Assembly (NCBI GenBank): GCA_000436735.1
Contig: FR887230.1
Coordinates: 6,009-11,399 of the forward strand
DNA: 5,391 nucleotides
From: Firmicutes bacterium CAG:170
Lineage (GTDB): Bacteria > Bacillota > Clostridia > Oscillospirales > Oscillospiraceae
Direction: 5' to 3'
Below are positions 5,232 through 5,391 of the stretch, in pieces (positions within the stretch are counted from its first letter, which is position 1; every line of letters starts with the position of its first letter). The notes under the pieces were generated by a model that had not been told where the DNA came from, made no database searches, and saw only the letters and a list, made by a program, of their open reading frames with translations. The position numbers and the translations under genes are program-made.

Positions 5232-5296
5232 TTCTTTCTTTTCGCTTGTGTACGATTTGACAAATTCCGTAGAAGATTCGGAAAAGGCTTTCCCCG

Positions 5297-5335
5297 AAAA
5301 AAGCTCCGGCCCTCCGCTGCCTGCGAAGAGCCGGA
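5297..5335 (-). terminator. Strong intrinsic terminator of the gene entering from the right edge
   Basis: In the minus-strand transcript, bases 5335-5323 (TCCGGCTCTTCGC) pair with 5317-5305 (GCGGAGGGCCGGA) to form a 13-bp stem with two G-U pairs and a 5-base loop. After GC, a run of six T follows (5302 to 5297). It lies 5 bases after the TAA stop at 5341-5343, which fits a gene ending here and separates it from galE. Confidence 0.85.
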
Positions 5336-5340
5336 TATTC

Positions 5341-5391
5341 TTATAAGATCAGCTGCAAAAGGATCACGCTTCCGCAGCACAGCAGCGACAC
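5341..5391 (-). CDS. C-terminal end of a probable membrane protein (partial)
   Basis: The minus strand from the right edge reads VSLLCCGSVILLQLIL followed by a TAA stop at 5343-5341. The 16 visible residues are almost all hydrophobic, with no charged residue, which suggests that the protein ends in a membrane helix. Support for a real gene comes from the intrinsic terminator that begins 5 bases after the stop and is oriented to end this strand's transcript. The family cannot be named from so few residues, and the reading frame is uncertain because the rest lies outside the window. Confidence 0.55.
   Translation of the reverse strand: MSLLCCGSVILLQLIL

Noticed and set aside
5257..5262. Perfect TTGACA on the plus strand near the right edge
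   Set aside because: No -10-like hexamer lies 15-19 bases downstream, and the DNA that follows is a minus-strand terminator and gene end.

Overview
The window is compact, GC-rich bacterial chromosome with ordinary housekeeping content. A perfect CIRCE element (the binding site of HrcA), AGGAGG-type ribosome binding sites, a THUMP RNA methyltransferase of the single-domain YpsC type and a small DUF6440-like gene all point to a Bacillota member. A GC-rich Clostridia, such as an Oscillospirales-type gut anaerobe, is my best guess; that is inference and no rRNA is present to test it. I see no phage, transposon, CRISPR, tRNA or rRNA.

Layout from left to right. Positions 1-120 hold a minus-strand promoter with a CIRCE operator, driving a heat-shock operon that starts beyond the left edge. 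Two minus-strand genes lie upstream of it: a YegS/DgkB-type lipid kinase (121-1038), preceded by a THUMP-domain RNA N2-guanine methyltransferase (1133-2245). Positions 2246-2395 form a divergent promoter region. A three-gene plus-strand operon follows: a short NfeD-type membrane protein (2396-2851), a QmcA/paraslipin-type SPFH protein (2900-3826) and a 64-residue DUF6440-like protein (3828-4022), ending at a 12-bp hairpin. Converging on that hairpin is minus-strand galE (4104-5120), with its own promoter and a structured leader. The right edge holds the last 16 codons of a probable membrane protein on the minus strand, closed by a strong intrinsic terminator.

How the genes work together. NfeD and SPFH proteins are established partners in membrane microdomains, and the third small gene is tightly coupled to them. 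The lipid kinase probably returns diacylglycerol to phospholipid synthesis. GalE supplies UDP-galactose and, because it carries Cys299, probably also UDP-GalNAc for surface glycans.

No dramatic new system is visible. The points most worth following are the NfeD-SPFH-small protein operon, two intergenic palindromes of the form ATTTC-N4-GAAAT flanking the methyltransferase gene, and the substrate-widening residue in GalE.
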